In this document: one piece after another, positions 17,344 through 26,339 of the stretch
How positions within the stretch are numbered: the stretch's first letter is position 1
Layout: the number at the start of each line of letters is the position of its first letter
Assembly (NCBI RefSeq): GCF_014257025.1
Contig: NZ_JACMSF010000061.1
Location: 1 to 48,239, forward strand
Source: Streptomyces cupreus
GTDB taxonomy: Bacteria > Actinomycetota > Actinomycetes > Streptomycetales > Streptomycetaceae
Length of the DNA: 48,239 nt
Reading direction: 5' to 3'
The notes under the pieces: model-generated
The model's database searches: none
What the model was told of the DNA's origin: nothing
Seen by the model: only the letters and a program-made list of their open reading frames with translations
Translations under genes and position numbers: made by a program

Positions 17344-17847
17344 ATGAGGCAGACAGTGCTCCGCTCACGAACGGGCCAGGTCACGAAGCATGACTTCGCG
17401 GACGAACGTGTCCAACACCGCTGGGTGAACCTGCGGGATTCCGAAGAACCGCTTGTCCTCACCCGCGAGCAGGTGCGCGACGCCCTGGGCGGTCGTACGG
17501 CCGACACGCGTGTCGAGGAGACGGCGCTCGTCGCCGTCGAGTTGGTCACCAACGCACTGCTGCACACACGGAGTGGGCCGACCGGCATGGCGATGGACGT
17601 CTACGAAGACACCGCTGTGCTCTGGGTCCATGACGGCGACAAGAACACCGACGCCGTTCGCCTGCGACTGCTGGCTGAGTCTCCGTCGCTTGATGTCGCG
17701 GAGAACGGCCGGGGTCTCCGGCTCGTCTCTGCCCTCGTCACCACGTGGCGGGTCTGGCCCATGTCGGACGGCAAGGCCGTAGTCGCCGAGGTCGCTCTGC
17801 TGGAGAGGGCTACGGTCGTACCTGCGCCGCGAAATCCGGCGCCGTGA
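17344..17847 (+). CDS. Anti-sigma-type HATPase (GHKL) regulatory ATP-binding protein
   Basis: The product, about 167 residues, has the short stand-alone histidine-kinase-like ATPase fold common in Streptomyces. The N box is VAVELVTNALLHT, the G1 region WVHDGDKNT, and the G2 region ENGRGLRLVSALV. Such proteins bind ATP and typically phosphorylate or sequester anti-anti-sigma partners; no partner gene is adjacent. The start is uncertain: ATG 17344 is chosen because the conserved part begins shortly after, with an upstream ATG at 17293 possible. The last 38 bases overlap the end of the convergent 2H phosphoesterase gene. Confidence 0.78.
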   Translation: MRQTVLRSRTGQVTKHDFADERVQHRWVNLRDSEEPLVLTREQVRDALGGRTADTRVEETALVAVELVTNALLHTRSGPTGMAMDVYEDTAVLWVHDGDKNTDAVRLRLLAESPSLDVAENGRGLRLVSALVTTWRVWPMSDGKAVVAEVALLERATVVPAPRNPAP

Positions 17848-18547
17848 GCGGAAGGCTCTCCATGACGTCCCACCGGTACGTGACTCCGTCGCGCCGCAGC
17901 TCCACGAGCTGCACGTCGGCGACGCTGACGCCGACGGTGGGCAGGGAGCGCAGGGAGGCGACGGCGCTCACGACCGGGCGGGCATCACGCCGTCGGTTGT
18001 TGTAGGCGATGCTGAGATGGGGTCGGAAGAGTGCCGTTCGCTTCGACGGTGCGATCCCCTCGGCCCGCCCGGCCTGCACCAATGCGGCGTGGAGTCGTAC
18101 GAGCGGTCCCCACGGGCTGACGGAGAAGCGAACGGCGCCCCGGGAGCCGGCCAGCGGCACGGCCCGCAGCGTGAAGGCACTGGGCAGAAGCTGCCCCGCA
18201 GTTCGGGTGAGGGAGGTCAACTGCTCAGGGGTGACAACGTCGCGGCCTCCGACCCGAGCGAGCGTTGTATGAAGCCCGTCCTCGGCCGGGACCGGATCGA
18301 GCCCGAGCGGGGCCAGCGCCTCCTGGCAGCGCGATGCCAGGCCGGAGAGCGCCGACGCGTCGGGGAACGTCAGCATCCAGTAGTACGCCCTGGCGCCGTC
18401 GGGCCAGCCCGGCCGCGACCAGTGGTCGGTCATCTCCGTCAGCGTGCTGAAGGCGCTCCAGTCCTGTGCCGCGATGCTCGCGACGTCGTCCAGATCCCAG
18501 GGGGGATCGGCGGGAAACGCGGCGGGATCGGCGCTGAGCAGGGGCAC
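17810..18547 (-). CDS. 2H phosphoesterase (2'-5' RNA ligase/LigT-like)
   Basis: The 245-residue protein has the two HxT/S signatures of the 2H superfamily: LHTTLARVG near residue 92 and RPHLSIAYNN near residue 176. Members open or hydrolyse 2',3'-cyclic or 2'-5'-linked phosphates on RNA or nucleotides. The substrate here is not predictable. A GTG at 18547 is taken as the start because AAGGAG lies nine bases upstream; the open frame continues to 18637 through a low-complexity leader. The opening VPLLSADPAAFPADPPWDL and the DWSAFSTLTEMTDHW segment are typical of the Streptomyces subgroup. It converges on, and overlaps by 38 bases, the HATPase gene. Confidence 0.85.
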   Translation of the reverse strand: MPLLSADPAAFPADPPWDLDDVASIAAQDWSAFSTLTEMTDHWSRPGWPDGARAYYWMLTFPDASALSGLASRCQEALAPLGLDPVPAEDGLHTTLARVGGRDVVTPEQLTSLTRTAGQLLPSAFTLRAVPLAGSRGAVRFSVSPWGPLVRLHAALVQAGRAEGIAPSKRTALFRPHLSIAYNNRRRDARPVVSAVASLRSLPTVGVSVADVQLVELRRDGVTYRWDVMESLPLTAPDFAAQVRP

Positions 18548-18692
18548 GCGGCGCGCTCCTTCGGCATCACATGGCCCTGGAGTGCGACATGGCCAGGGCG
18601 GCTGGTTGGGAGCTCCAGGCGCGGAGCTCCTCGCCATACTCGCGTACGCTCGGCTGGTCCCGCCACAGTGTGGCTTGCTGATACAGGTCCTG

Positions 18693-19803
18693 AGAGGACG
18701 TTCGTGTCATCTATGCGCGGTTTTGGGGTAGTTGGGTCGCGCCGGGATTCGCCATGTACAGGCAGAACGAGCGATATGTCTCTTCAGTTGAAGCACACCT
18801 GATCTTGCGCTTTACCCCAGTTACTGCCGATAGCTTCTGTCCGGTTCGAATACGCCCCTGAAGTCGGCTTTTGCCTCGCCCGATCGAGCGATATGCCCGG
18901 TTAGGGACCTCGTGCATGAGTGGTTCCATGACCTCTTCGCAGCAGCGCGAGCCGTACCCGAGCGATCTGTCCGATGCCCGCTGGGCGCTGATGGAGCCGA
19001 CCTTGACGGCCTGGCGGGCCGAGCGGCAGAAGACCTCGCTCCATCTCGGCGGAAAGGTTACTGACCTGCGGGAAGTCATGAACGCGATCCTCTTCCTCAA
19101 CCGGACCGGCGTCCCCTGGCGCTACCTGCCGCACGACTTCCCGCCGCACACCACCGTGTTCGGCTACTTCAGCACCTGGACCGCGGATGGCACCATCGAG
19201 AAACTCGGCCTTCACCTGCACCGGATGGTCCGTGAGCAGGAAGGACGTACCGCCGAGCCCACCGCCTGCGTCATCGACGCCCAGAGCGTCAAGACTGCAC
19301 CCAGCATGCCCACCGACACCCAGGGCACCGACGCCGGCAAGAAGATCGTGGGCCGCAAGCTCAGCATCGTCGTCGACACCCTCGGCCTGTTACTGCTGGT
19401 CGTGGTGACGGCCGCCAGCGTCTCCGACAACGAGGCCGGCAAGCAACTCCTCACCCAGATCGCCGCCGACCACCCCACGATCACCAAGGCGTGGGTCGAC
19501 ACGGGCTACAAGACCCAGGCCATCGAGCACGGCGCCGCCCTCGGTATCGATGTCGACGTCGTCCCGAGGAACCCGCAAGTCAAGGGATTCTCGGTGATCG
19601 CCAGGCGCTGGGTAGTAGAGCGAAGTTTTGGTTGGATCATGATGCACCGCCGCCTCGCCCGGGACTACGAGACCAAACCCGCCCACTCCGAGAGCATGAT
19701 CCGCCTCGCGATGATCTCCAACCTCGCGAGACGAGCAACCGGCGAAACGCCTATAACTTGGCACAATCCATGAACTATCCCGTCTTCAACCGGAACGTCC
19801 TCT
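18693..19803 (+). mobile_element. IS5-family insertion sequence
   Basis: An 11-base inverted repeat, AGAGGACGTTC at 18693-18703 and GAACGTCCTCT at 19793-19803, brackets a single transposase gene, giving an element of about 1.1 kb. The right end lies within what should be the first codons of the adjacent IS3 orfA, so this element probably inserted there. No clear target duplication is visible, so the exact ends may be off by a few bases. Confidence 0.6.
18916..19773 (+). CDS. IS5-family transposase
   Basis: The 285-residue protein starts DLSDARWALMEPTL and has FLNRTGVPWRYLPHDFPP, both typical of IS5 transposases. The DDE triad is visible as CVIDAQSVK, AWVDTGYK and RRWVVERSFGW, the last supplying the glutamate. 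The frame appears intact. It contains a rare TTA leucine codon (in GLLLL), which in Streptomyces depends on the bldA tRNA. ATG 18916 or 18928 could be the start; an in-frame ATG at 18871 is too far upstream of the conserved region. Confidence 0.88.
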   Translation: MSGSMTSSQQREPYPSDLSDARWALMEPTLTAWRAERQKTSLHLGGKVTDLREVMNAILFLNRTGVPWRYLPHDFPPHTTVFGYFSTWTADGTIEKLGLHLHRMVREQEGRTAEPTACVIDAQSVKTAPSMPTDTQGTDAGKKIVGRKLSIVVDTLGLLLLVVVTAASVSDNEAGKQLLTQIAADHPTITKAWVDTGYKTQAIEHGAALGIDVDVVPRNPQVKGFSVIARRWVVERSFGWIMMHRRLARDYETKPAHSESMIRLAMISNLARRATGETPITWHNP

Positions 19804-20127
19804 AAGAAGCGCCTCTACGACGCCGAGTTCCGCGAGGGGGCGGTACGGATCGTGACGGAGACCGGGAAGCCGATTCCGGAGGTGGCTGAGGATCTGGGTA
19901 TCCACCCGGGGACGTTGCACAGCTGGGTGTCGCGGGCGCGGCGCAATGGGTCGCCGTCGTCGGATCGGCCGGTGGCCGAGCCGTCGCCCGGCGGTCGTCT
20001 GCGGGAGAGCGAACGCTTGGAGCTGGAGCGGTTGCGGGCCGAGGCCAGGGAGAAGGACAAGCGCATCCGCGAGTTGGAGATGGAGCGTGATGTGTGCAAG
20101 CGATTCGTGGCCTTGTGGGTGAAGTAG
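19803..20127 (+). pseudogene. IS3-family orfA, missing its first codons
   Basis: From 19803 the frame reads SSKKRLYDAEFREGAVRIVTE, then HPGTLHSWVSRAR (a helix-turn-helix), and a C-terminal leucine-rich coiled coil (RLELERLRAEAREKDKRIRELE). There is no in-frame start before the IS5 right end at 19803; an internal ATG at 19852 would drop the beginning of the helix-turn-helix. The IS5 insertion appears to have removed the start and promoter. Confidence 0.75.
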
Positions 20128-21035
20128 CTGAGGCGGACCCGGCCGTCGCGGTCCGGGTGATCAGCGACTGCAAGGCCGAGGAGATGATTCCCTACCGCAC
20201 CGCCTGCCGGGCGCTGGGGGTGTCCGAGTCGTGGTTCTACAAGTGGCGGGATCGTCCGCCCACAGCGCGGGAGCTGCGCCGGCAGCAGCTGGCCGAGGAG
20301 ATCGAAGAGATCTTCCACGGCTCGGGCGGCACCTATGGCTCGCCGAAGGTGTTCATCGAGCTGGTGCGCAGAGGCTGGCGGGTGTCGGTGAACACGGTCG
20401 CGAAGGTCATGGCCGAACTCGGGGTGGCCGGCCGGAAGGTGCGTCGCCGCCGGTCGCTGACCAGGCCGGGCAAGCGGCCGGCGGTCGCGGACTTCGTGCG
20501 CCGGGACTTCACCGCCGAGGAGCCCGATCTCGTCTGGGCGGGCGATATCACCGAGATCGACACCGGAGAGGGCAAGCTCTACCTCGCCACGGTGATCGAC
20601 CTGTTCTCGCGACGCCTGCTCGGCTACGCGATGGGCATCCGCCGCGACGCCGAGCCGGTGGTGGCCTCACTCAACATGGCCGCGGCCACCCGGGTCGGCG
20701 ACGTCCGTGGCGTGATCATGCACACGGACAGGGGCAGCGAGTACTGCTCGCGACGCTTTCGCCGGGCCTGTCGGCGCCTGGGCGTGACCCAGTCCATGGG
20801 CAGAGTCGGATCTTGCTTCGACAACGCCGTGAGCGAGGCGTTCAACAGCGTGCTCAAGGTCGAGTACGTCCACCGACACACTTTCCGCACCCGCGCCGAG
20901 GCCCGGATCCGGATCGCCACCTGGATCACCGACTTCTACAACGCCAGGCGGCTACACAGCGTATGCGGGTTCAAGAGCCCGATCGACTACGAACGTGACT
21001 ACCGAGCCACCCTCACCGAGGGACTGGCCGCATAG
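20094..21035 (+). CDS. IS3-family transposase orfB (DDE integrase core)
   Basis: The 313-residue frame has the HTH_21 region (TYGSPKVFIELVRRGWRVS) and the rve core with the DDE residues: VWAGDITEID, MHTDRGSEYCS, and FDNAVSEAFNSVLK. It overlaps orfA by 34 bases in the -1 frame, the usual arrangement for making an OrfAB fusion by ribosomal frameshifting. With orfA broken by the IS5, the element is probably inactive unless transcribed from the IS5. Confidence 0.88.
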   Translation: MQAIRGLVGEVAEADPAVAVRVISDCKAEEMIPYRTACRALGVSESWFYKWRDRPPTARELRRQQLAEEIEEIFHGSGGTYGSPKVFIELVRRGWRVSVNTVAKVMAELGVAGRKVRRRRSLTRPGKRPAVADFVRRDFTAEEPDLVWAGDITEIDTGEGKLYLATVIDLFSRRLLGYAMGIRRDAEPVVASLNMAAATRVGDVRGVIMHTDRGSEYCSRRFRRACRRLGVTQSMGRVGSCFDNAVSEAFNSVLKVEYVHRHTFRTRAEARIRIATWITDFYNARRLHSVCGFKSPIDYERDYRATLTEGLAA

Positions 21036-21060
21036 CGTCTCCACGCTGCGAGGGGATTGA

Positions 21061-21252
21061 CACATCCGGCACACGCGGCTGACGAAGTGGCTCAACGACG
21101 GCATCCCACCGGCGCAGGTCGCCTACTGGGCAGGCAACAGCGTTGCTGTCCTGCTTGCCTTCTACGCAGGCTGCATTGAGGGGCAGCTCCCCGAGCTCAA
21201 GCGCCGGATGGAGGCCCAAGGGGACCTGCCGGAGCTCCCGATGGAGGGCTGA
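21061..21252 (+). pseudogene. Tyrosine recombinase (phage-type integrase) C-terminal fragment
   Basis: Directly after the IS3 orfB, the frame reads RHTRLTKWLNDGIPPAQVA, YWAGNSVAVLLAFYAG, and ends GDLPELPMEG. This is the box II region and catalytic-tyrosine helix of Streptomyces integrases (RHTxxTxWLNxGVPPxQVAxWAGxSVxVLLxxYA). The upstream part is gone, presumably lost on IS insertion. It is followed by a segment that recurs next to the tRNA-Arg remnant at 35.2 kb, as expected for an integrase 3' end near its attachment site. Confidence 0.7.
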
Positions 21253-21274
21253 GCGTCCCCCGGAGAACTTCTCC

Positions 21275-21440
21275 GCGTGTTCACCGCAGCCACCCGCGAA
21301 AACCCGGTGACAGCCGGACAGGGCCGGACCCTCCCCGCGATCACTACGGGGTGGTCTGACGCTCTTCTGAGTGGGACTGCACATGCTCTGACCAGCAAAA
21401 AAGCCCTCCCGGAGGCGAGCTGAGAAATGGCGCCCCCGGC
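21275..21440 (+). repeat. Direct repeat, copy 1 (integrase 3' flank)
   Basis: By eye this segment is nearly 90 percent identical to 35071-35237 and in the same orientation. It starts near TTCACCGCAGCCACCCGC and ends with GGCGCCCCCGGC, the first bases of the tRNA-Arg 3' end. The rest of the tRNA block is missing here. The two copies bracket about 13.6 kb containing the rhamnose, glycosyltransferase and collagen-like genes. Confidence 0.8.
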
Positions 21441-21529
21441 GGCGCGCGTAGCAGAAGGAGGGCGGTCTGAGCTGGGAGTTTGCAAGGGCCAGCTGGTCGT
21501 TGGGGGGAGCTTCTGTCCTACGGCGAGGG

Positions 21530-21713
21530 GGAGGGTGTACGCGACACCGCCTCCAAGATCCGTACCGGACACCGCCCGGAGAACATGGCCGCCCTCCGTA
21601 GCTTCGCCATCAACCAGCTCCGCGCCGCCGGCCACACCAACATCGCGGCCGGACTGCGGGAGATGGCCCTCCGCCCCTTCGAACGACCGCTGACACTCCT
21701 CGGACTCAACTGA
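21530..21713 (+). pseudogene. ISAs1-family transposase C-terminal fragment
   Basis: The frame ending at 21713 contains SKIRTGHRPENMAALRSFAI, QLRAAGHTNIAAGLRE and the end RPLTLLGLN. This is the tail of ISAs1-family transposases. The catalytic core is missing. Along with the fragment at position 1 it shows that this family has been active around the locus. Confidence 0.65.
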
Positions 21714-21803
21714 CCAGCATCAACCCAAGATCACCAAACTTTGCAACCGCCCTGCCGCGGAGAGGCGTTCGCCGCGGCTCTTCACTTGGGTCACGTCCGC
21801 TGG

Positions 21804-23201
21804 AGTGGTGTATCGACGGCCACTCGGTGATCTCGTATTTGAGGCTATGCGGTGGGTTCGGTGGGCAGGACGGTGTCGTCGGTTTCTGACTCGATCGGGT
21901 GGAGGCGGGCCTTGGCCAGCAGGTCGAGTCCCATGTAGCGGCGGGCTTCGGTCCATTCGTCGTTCTGCTCGGCCGGGACCGCGCCGACCAGGCGGATCAG
22001 GGCAGCTCGGTCGGGGAAGATACCGACCACGTCGGTGCGGCATCGGATCACCTTGTTGAGGCGTTCCTGCGGATTGTTCGACCAGATCTGCCGCCAGCTC
22101 TCGCGCGGGAACGCCGTGAAGGCCAGCACGTCGCCCTGAGCGGCGTCCAAGTGGGATGCGGCCTTGGGGAACTTGGCCTCCAGGGCGTCCAGCACATGCC
22201 TCATCTGGGCCTGGACGGCGTCGGCATCGGGCTGTTCGAATACGGTCCGCAGCAGCGTGGCCACCCACGGCTGGGCCGACTTGGGCACCTGGGAAGGCAG
22301 CGCGCGGGCGTAGTGAGTACGGCATCGCTGCCAGCCCGCCCCGGGCAGGGTGGCGCCGATCGAGTTGACCAGGCCCATGTGCGCGTCGGAGATGACCAGT
22401 TGGACGCCGGACAGGCCGCGGGCGATTAGCGAGCGCAGGAACGCCAGCCAGCCGGCGCCGTCCTCGGCGGTGGCCACGTCCAGGCCGAGGATCTCGCGGT
22501 GGCCATCGGCGTTGACGCCGACCGCGATCAGCGCGTGGACGTTGATGATCCGGCCGCCCTCGCGGACCTTCTGGGTCAGCGCGTCGACCCAGACGAACGC
22601 GTAAGGCCCTTGGTCCAGAGGCCGGTTGCGGAACGCGGAGACCTGCTCGTCCAGGTGCTGGGCCATCGCGCTGACCTGGGACTTCGACAGCTGGGTCACC
22701 CCGAGGGACTCGGCCAGCTTCTCGTCTCGGCGGGTGCTCACGCCCAGCAGGTAGGCGGTGGCGACCACCGAGATGAGGGCCTGCTCGGCCCGCCGGCGGC
22801 GTTCCAGCAGCCAGTGCGGAAAGTAACTCCCGGACCGCAGCTTGGGGATGGCGAGTTCGACGGTGCCCGCTCTCGTGTCCCACTCGCGCGGGCGGTATCC
22901 GTTCCGGTGGTTGACTCGCTCGTCGCTGACCTGCCCGTATTCGGCGTTGCAGAGCGCGTCGGCCTCGGCGGACATGAGGGCGTCGGCGAACGTCTTGACC
23001 ATCGCGCGCAGCAGATCGGGACTCGCCGCGGCGAGATTGTCCTCGGCGAGGGCGTGCAGGGGCAGACTGTCGGGTGCGGTCATCGTGCTGATCTCCTTCG
23101 AGCTTCGACATCGCGAAGATCAGCCGGTGGCCGTTCATCTATGCGGGCCTCATCCCGACGCCGGAGCAAACCCCCGGATCAGGTCGAACCCGTACACCAC
23201 T
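21804..23201 (-). mobile_element. IS256-family insertion sequence
   Basis: The short inverted ends AGTGGTGTA (21804-21812) and TACACCACT (23193-23201) flank a single mutator-type transposase gene, giving about 1.4 kb, the usual size for IS256. Target duplications are not evident. The element appears intact. Confidence 0.7.
21845..23083 (-). CDS. IS256-family (mutator-type) transposase
   Basis: The 412-residue protein shows the family pattern: NHRNGYRPREWDTRAGTVEL, IPKLRSGSYFPHWLLERRRR, then AYLLGVSTRR and the LGVTQLSKSQVSAMAQHLD helix-turn-helix. Catalytic residues are in FVWVDALTQKVR, LVISDAHMGL and WSNNPQERLNKVI. It has a full-length, uninterrupted frame. The ATG at 23083 is preceded by GAAGGAGATCAGCACG, a good ribosome site. 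Confidence 0.92.
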   Translation of the reverse strand: MTAPDSLPLHALAEDNLAAASPDLLRAMVKTFADALMSAEADALCNAEYGQVSDERVNHRNGYRPREWDTRAGTVELAIPKLRSGSYFPHWLLERRRRAEQALISVVATAYLLGVSTRRDEKLAESLGVTQLSKSQVSAMAQHLDEQVSAFRNRPLDQGPYAFVWVDALTQKVREGGRIINVHALIAVGVNADGHREILGLDVATAEDGAGWLAFLRSLIARGLSGVQLVISDAHMGLVNSIGATLPGAGWQRCRTHYARALPSQVPKSAQPWVATLLRTVFEQPDADAVQAQMRHVLDALEAKFPKAASHLDAAQGDVLAFTAFPRESWRQIWSNNPQERLNKVIRCRTDVVGIFPDRAALIRLVGAVPAEQNDEWTEARRYMGLDLLAKARLHPIESETDDTVLPTEPTA

Positions 23202-23415
23202 TCTCTGGACGCAACCTTCACTTGCCCGATGACAACACGAGATTCGCGACATCGGTTTTGCATATTTCACCTTTGATGCCCGCATTCGAGTGGTCTGTTT
23301 GCCCCAAGTCCCCGACAACTGGCGGCGTTACAAAGGCATCCTCCTGACTTTGGTGAAAATGACGGCGGTTTGGACTCCGAGATCAGCCGAACCCGTCCCA
23401 TTCGTCACCGACTCC

Positions 23416-24051
23416 ATGAGATGTGGCCAAGTGAAACGCAGGAGATTGTGGGCAGGGCTCGCCGGAGCGGCAGCGGTTGCCGCCGGAGGGGTCGTCTGGG
23501 CCGTGCAGTCGCACTCGCCCGCGGCCCCGGAATCCAAGGCCGCGTCGGTGGCCGGCAAGGCCGGGGAGGCGGACGCGCTTTTGCGGGCTGCCATGGTGCA
23601 GAGTCAGTACCAGGACTCCGACGGGGCGGCCCGTACCTACCGACGCGTGCTGGAGATCGATCCTCACAACAAGATCGCCTGGTACAACCTGGGGGTCATC
23701 GCGCAGCAGGACGGCAGGACGGCTGATGCCCGAGGGGCATACGACAAGGCACTGAAGATCGATCCGAAGTACCCGTCGGCTCTCTTCAACAAGGCGATTC
23801 TGCTGAAGTCGAGCGAGCCCGACCGGGCCATCGGACTCCTGAAGCGTGCCATTGCCGCCAATCCGAAGGCGGCCACGGCCCATCTGCAACTCGGGCAGAT
23901 CCTGGTCGAAAAGGACCGCGCCGAGGAGGCCGAGGACGAGTTCCGTCGTGCCGTCGCGGCCGATCCCTCGCTGCATTCCCACGTTCCGGAACCGTTCCGG
24001 GACGACGTAAGCCCCTCACCGACATCGAGTCAAGCAGGTGACACCGAATGA
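23416..24051 (+). CDS. Membrane-anchored TPR protein
   Basis: The product, about 211 residues, begins with a basic stretch and one membrane helix (LWAGLAGAAAVAAGGVVWAV), then about four tetratricopeptide repeats: YQDSDGAARTYRRVLEIDP, AWYNLGVIAQQDGRTADARG, ALFNKAILLKSSEPDRAIGL and AHLQLGQILVEKDRAEEAED. TPRs bind partner proteins, here outside or at the membrane. Its last bases overlap the next start as ATGA, so it is translationally coupled to the glycosyltransferase fusion and may scaffold it. Start choice between ATG 23416 and a GTG five codons later is uncertain; the open frame begins at 23290. Confidence 0.75.
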   Translation: MRCGQVKRRRLWAGLAGAAAVAAGGVVWAVQSHSPAAPESKAASVAGKAGEADALLRAAMVQSQYQDSDGAARTYRRVLEIDPHNKIAWYNLGVIAQQDGRTADARGAYDKALKIDPKYPSALFNKAILLKSSEPDRAIGLLKRAIAANPKAATAHLQLGQILVEKDRAEEAEDEFRRAVAADPSLHSHVPEPFRDDVSPSPTSSQAGDTE

Positions 24052-25322
24052 CGTCGACCGCAACACCCAGGTTCTCCGTCTTCACCCCCAGCCACCGGCC
24101 CCGTTTTCTCGATGAGTGCCTGGCGAGCCTGCAGGCACAGACCTGCCCGGACTGGGAGTGGATCGTCCTGCTCAACAACGGCGCCCGGTGGCGGCCGGAG
24201 CACCCCGACGAACGTGTCCGTGTGGAGATGGCGGACGAGATCCGCGGCGTCGGAGCATCGAAGCGCAGGGCCTGTGAACTGGCGCGTGGCGAGATCCTGG
24301 TGGAACTCGACCACGACGACCTCCTGGCCAAGGCGTGCCTGGCGGAGCTGGGCAAGGCGTTCGACACGCAACCCGAGGCCGTCCTCGTCTACAGCAACAC
24401 TGCGCAGATCACCGAGGACGGGAAGCGGGACGACACCCGTTTCAACGAGGAGCACGGCTGGCAGTACGAGGAGGTTCGCGTCGAAGGCCGCACGCTGCTG
24501 CAGGCCAGGTCCATGGCGCCGACGCCGCACAACGTCGCCTACATCTGGTATGCACCCAACCACGTGCGGGCGTTCCGCAAGGAGGCTTACGAGAAGGTCG
24601 GCGGGTACGACGCCACCCGTACGGTCCTGGACGACCAGGATCTGATGTGCCGTCTGTTCCACATCGGCGACTTCCACCACATCAACCGCTGTCTGTACCT
24701 CCAGCGGATGCACACCGCCAACACACAGCGCGATCCGCAGATCAACGCACACATCCAGCGCGAGACGGTCGCCCTGTACGACAAGTACATCGAGGCCAAC
24801 GCGCTTGCCTGGACTCACCGGCAGGGCCTGCTCGCGCTGGACCTCGGCGCGGCCCACCGGAAGCCTCCGGGCTACCTGGGCGTGGACCAGTACCCGGGAG
24901 AGGGCGTCGACATCGTCGCGACCCTGCCCGGGAAGCTGGACCTGCCTGACAACTCCGTCGGCCTGATGCGGGCGGTGGACTTCCTCGAGCACGTGCCCGC
25001 GAAGGTGCCGCTGATCAACGAGCTGTACCGGCTGCTGGCACCCGGCGGCATGCTCCTCACCATGACGCCCAGCTCCGACGGCCGGGGCGCGTACCAGGAC
25101 CCGACTCACGTCGCCTTCTACAACGAGAACTCGTTCTGGTACTATACGGACAATCAGTACCGCACCTTCGTGCCCGAGATCGAGGCCAGGTTCCAGAAGT
25201 CACGGCTGGTGACCTACTTCCCGACCGAGTGGCACTCCAAGAACAACATCTCCTACGTGGTCGCCAACCTGATCGCGATGAAGGAGGGCGCCGAGCGGTG
25301 CGGGGGACCGCTGCTGGTCTAG
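24048..25322 (+). CDS. Family 2 glycosyltransferase fused to a SAM methyltransferase
   Basis: The first about 250 of 424 residues are a GT-A fold: SVFTPSHRPRFLDECLASL, the nucleotide-binding region, the LVELDHDDLL metal motif (about residues 86-91), and a GGYDATRTVLDDQDLMCRLF acceptor motif. From about residue 262 a type 11 methyltransferase begins: ALDLGAAHRKPPGYLGVDQ, a DIVATLPGKLDLPDNSVGLM segment, VDFLEHVP, and LAPGGMLLTMTP. One protein could therefore transfer a sugar and methylate the product or a linked residue. It is translationally coupled to the TPR membrane protein and converges on the rhamnose genes, suggesting a rhamnose-containing surface glycan. Confidence 0.88.
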   Translation: MTSTATPRFSVFTPSHRPRFLDECLASLQAQTCPDWEWIVLLNNGARWRPEHPDERVRVEMADEIRGVGASKRRACELARGEILVELDHDDLLAKACLAELGKAFDTQPEAVLVYSNTAQITEDGKRDDTRFNEEHGWQYEEVRVEGRTLLQARSMAPTPHNVAYIWYAPNHVRAFRKEAYEKVGGYDATRTVLDDQDLMCRLFHIGDFHHINRCLYLQRMHTANTQRDPQINAHIQRETVALYDKYIEANALAWTHRQGLLALDLGAAHRKPPGYLGVDQYPGEGVDIVATLPGKLDLPDNSVGLMRAVDFLEHVPAKVPLINELYRLLAPGGMLLTMTPSSDGRGAYQDPTHVAFYNENSFWYYTDNQYRTFVPEIEARFQKSRLVTYFPTEWHSKNNISYVVANLIAMKEGAERCGGPLLV

Positions 25323-25374
25323 GTGTACTCGGCCGACACGTTGGTGACACGTAGCCGTCGGTAGTTGATCAAAG

Positions 25375-25429
25375 CAGGACCTCCGGGCGTAGTGGAGATT
25401 GCCGTCTTTCACTCACCTCGGAGGTCCTG
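25375..25429. terminator. Hairpin between convergent genes
   Basis: CAGGACCTCCG at 25375-25385 and its exact complement at 25419-25429 enclose a 33-base loop, between the glycosyltransferase stop (25322) and the rmlD stop (25440). It may serve as a two-way terminator, although the sequence also resembles an IS terminal repeat. Confidence 0.5.
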
Positions 25430-25439
25430 GTGGCCCACG

Positions 25440-26339
25440 CTAATGCCGCGCCGCGGCGGCCCGCGCGGCGAAGGCGGGCGTGTCCAGGGCTGCGGTCAGT
25501 TGGTCGTCCCACCGCAGGAGGGGTACGAGGCCGGACCGGGCCCAGTTGCCGTGACCGAGTACCCCGCAGGCCGGACGGGCGCCGGACGCGGGAACTCCTC
25601 CGAGCCGACCGGGCGGATCCGCTCGGGATCGAGACCACTGAGCCGGAAGATCTCACGCGCCAGGCCGTACCAGGTGGTCTGGCCGGCCGCCGTGCCGTGG
25701 TAAACGCCCGCCGGTGCCCGCCCCGCCAGGGCGGCACGGCCGAGGGCTGCCAGTTGCCGGGCGAGCGCACGCGACCAGGTCGGCTGGCCGTGCTGGTCGG
25801 CCACCACGTCCAGGGTCTGTCGCCGGGCGGCGAGTTCGAGCATGGTGGCCAGCCACGAAGTTGCGGCCGTGCTCGCCGTAGAGCCAGGCGGTGCGCACGA
25901 TGTAGCCGGTGCGCGGCAGTAGTTCGGCGACGGCCCTCTCGCCTGCCAGTTTGCTGCGTCCGTACGCGTTGACGGGCCCTGTCGGCGCGTCGTCGGAGTA
26001 CGGCCGGCGGGCGTTGCCCCGGAACACGTAGTCGGTGGAGATGTGCAGCAGAAGTGCGCCGCTGTCCGCGCAGGCGCGTGCGAGGTGCCGGACGCCCGTG
26101 CCGTTCACGGCGGTGGCCGTCGCCTCGGACCGCTCGGCGCCGTCGACGTCCGTCCACGCGGCGCAGTTGACGACCACCCGGTGACCGGCGACGGCCGCGC
26201 GTACAGCCGCCGGGTCGGTGATGTCGAGCCGGTCACGGCCCAGGCCGGTCACCGCGACGTCCGGCTGGGTGGCCAGCTCGTCCAGCACGTCCCGGCCGAG
26301 CAGCCCGTGTGCGCCGGTCACCAGCCAGCTCGAGGTCAT
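25440..26339 (-). pseudogene. rmlD: dTDP-4-dehydrorhamnose reductase, two frameshifts
   Basis: The N-terminus is a clear RmlD: WLVTGAHGLLGRDVL, then VVVNCAAWTDVDGAE, LLHISTDYVFRG and NAYGRSKLAGERAV, the catalytic YxxxK. At 25848-25855 the bases GCCA occur twice in tandem; removing one restores TMLELAARRQTLDVVADQHG and QPTWSRALARQL. A second shift comes after PVRPAGYSV; a 7-base loss between short TCGGT repeats would explain it, since the next frame gives LGHGNWARSGLVPLLRWDD and ends at a TAG at 25440. RmlD makes dTDP-L-rhamnose, the last step. As written no full protein is made. The start overlaps the rmlB stop by four bases (ATGA). Confidence 0.85.
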
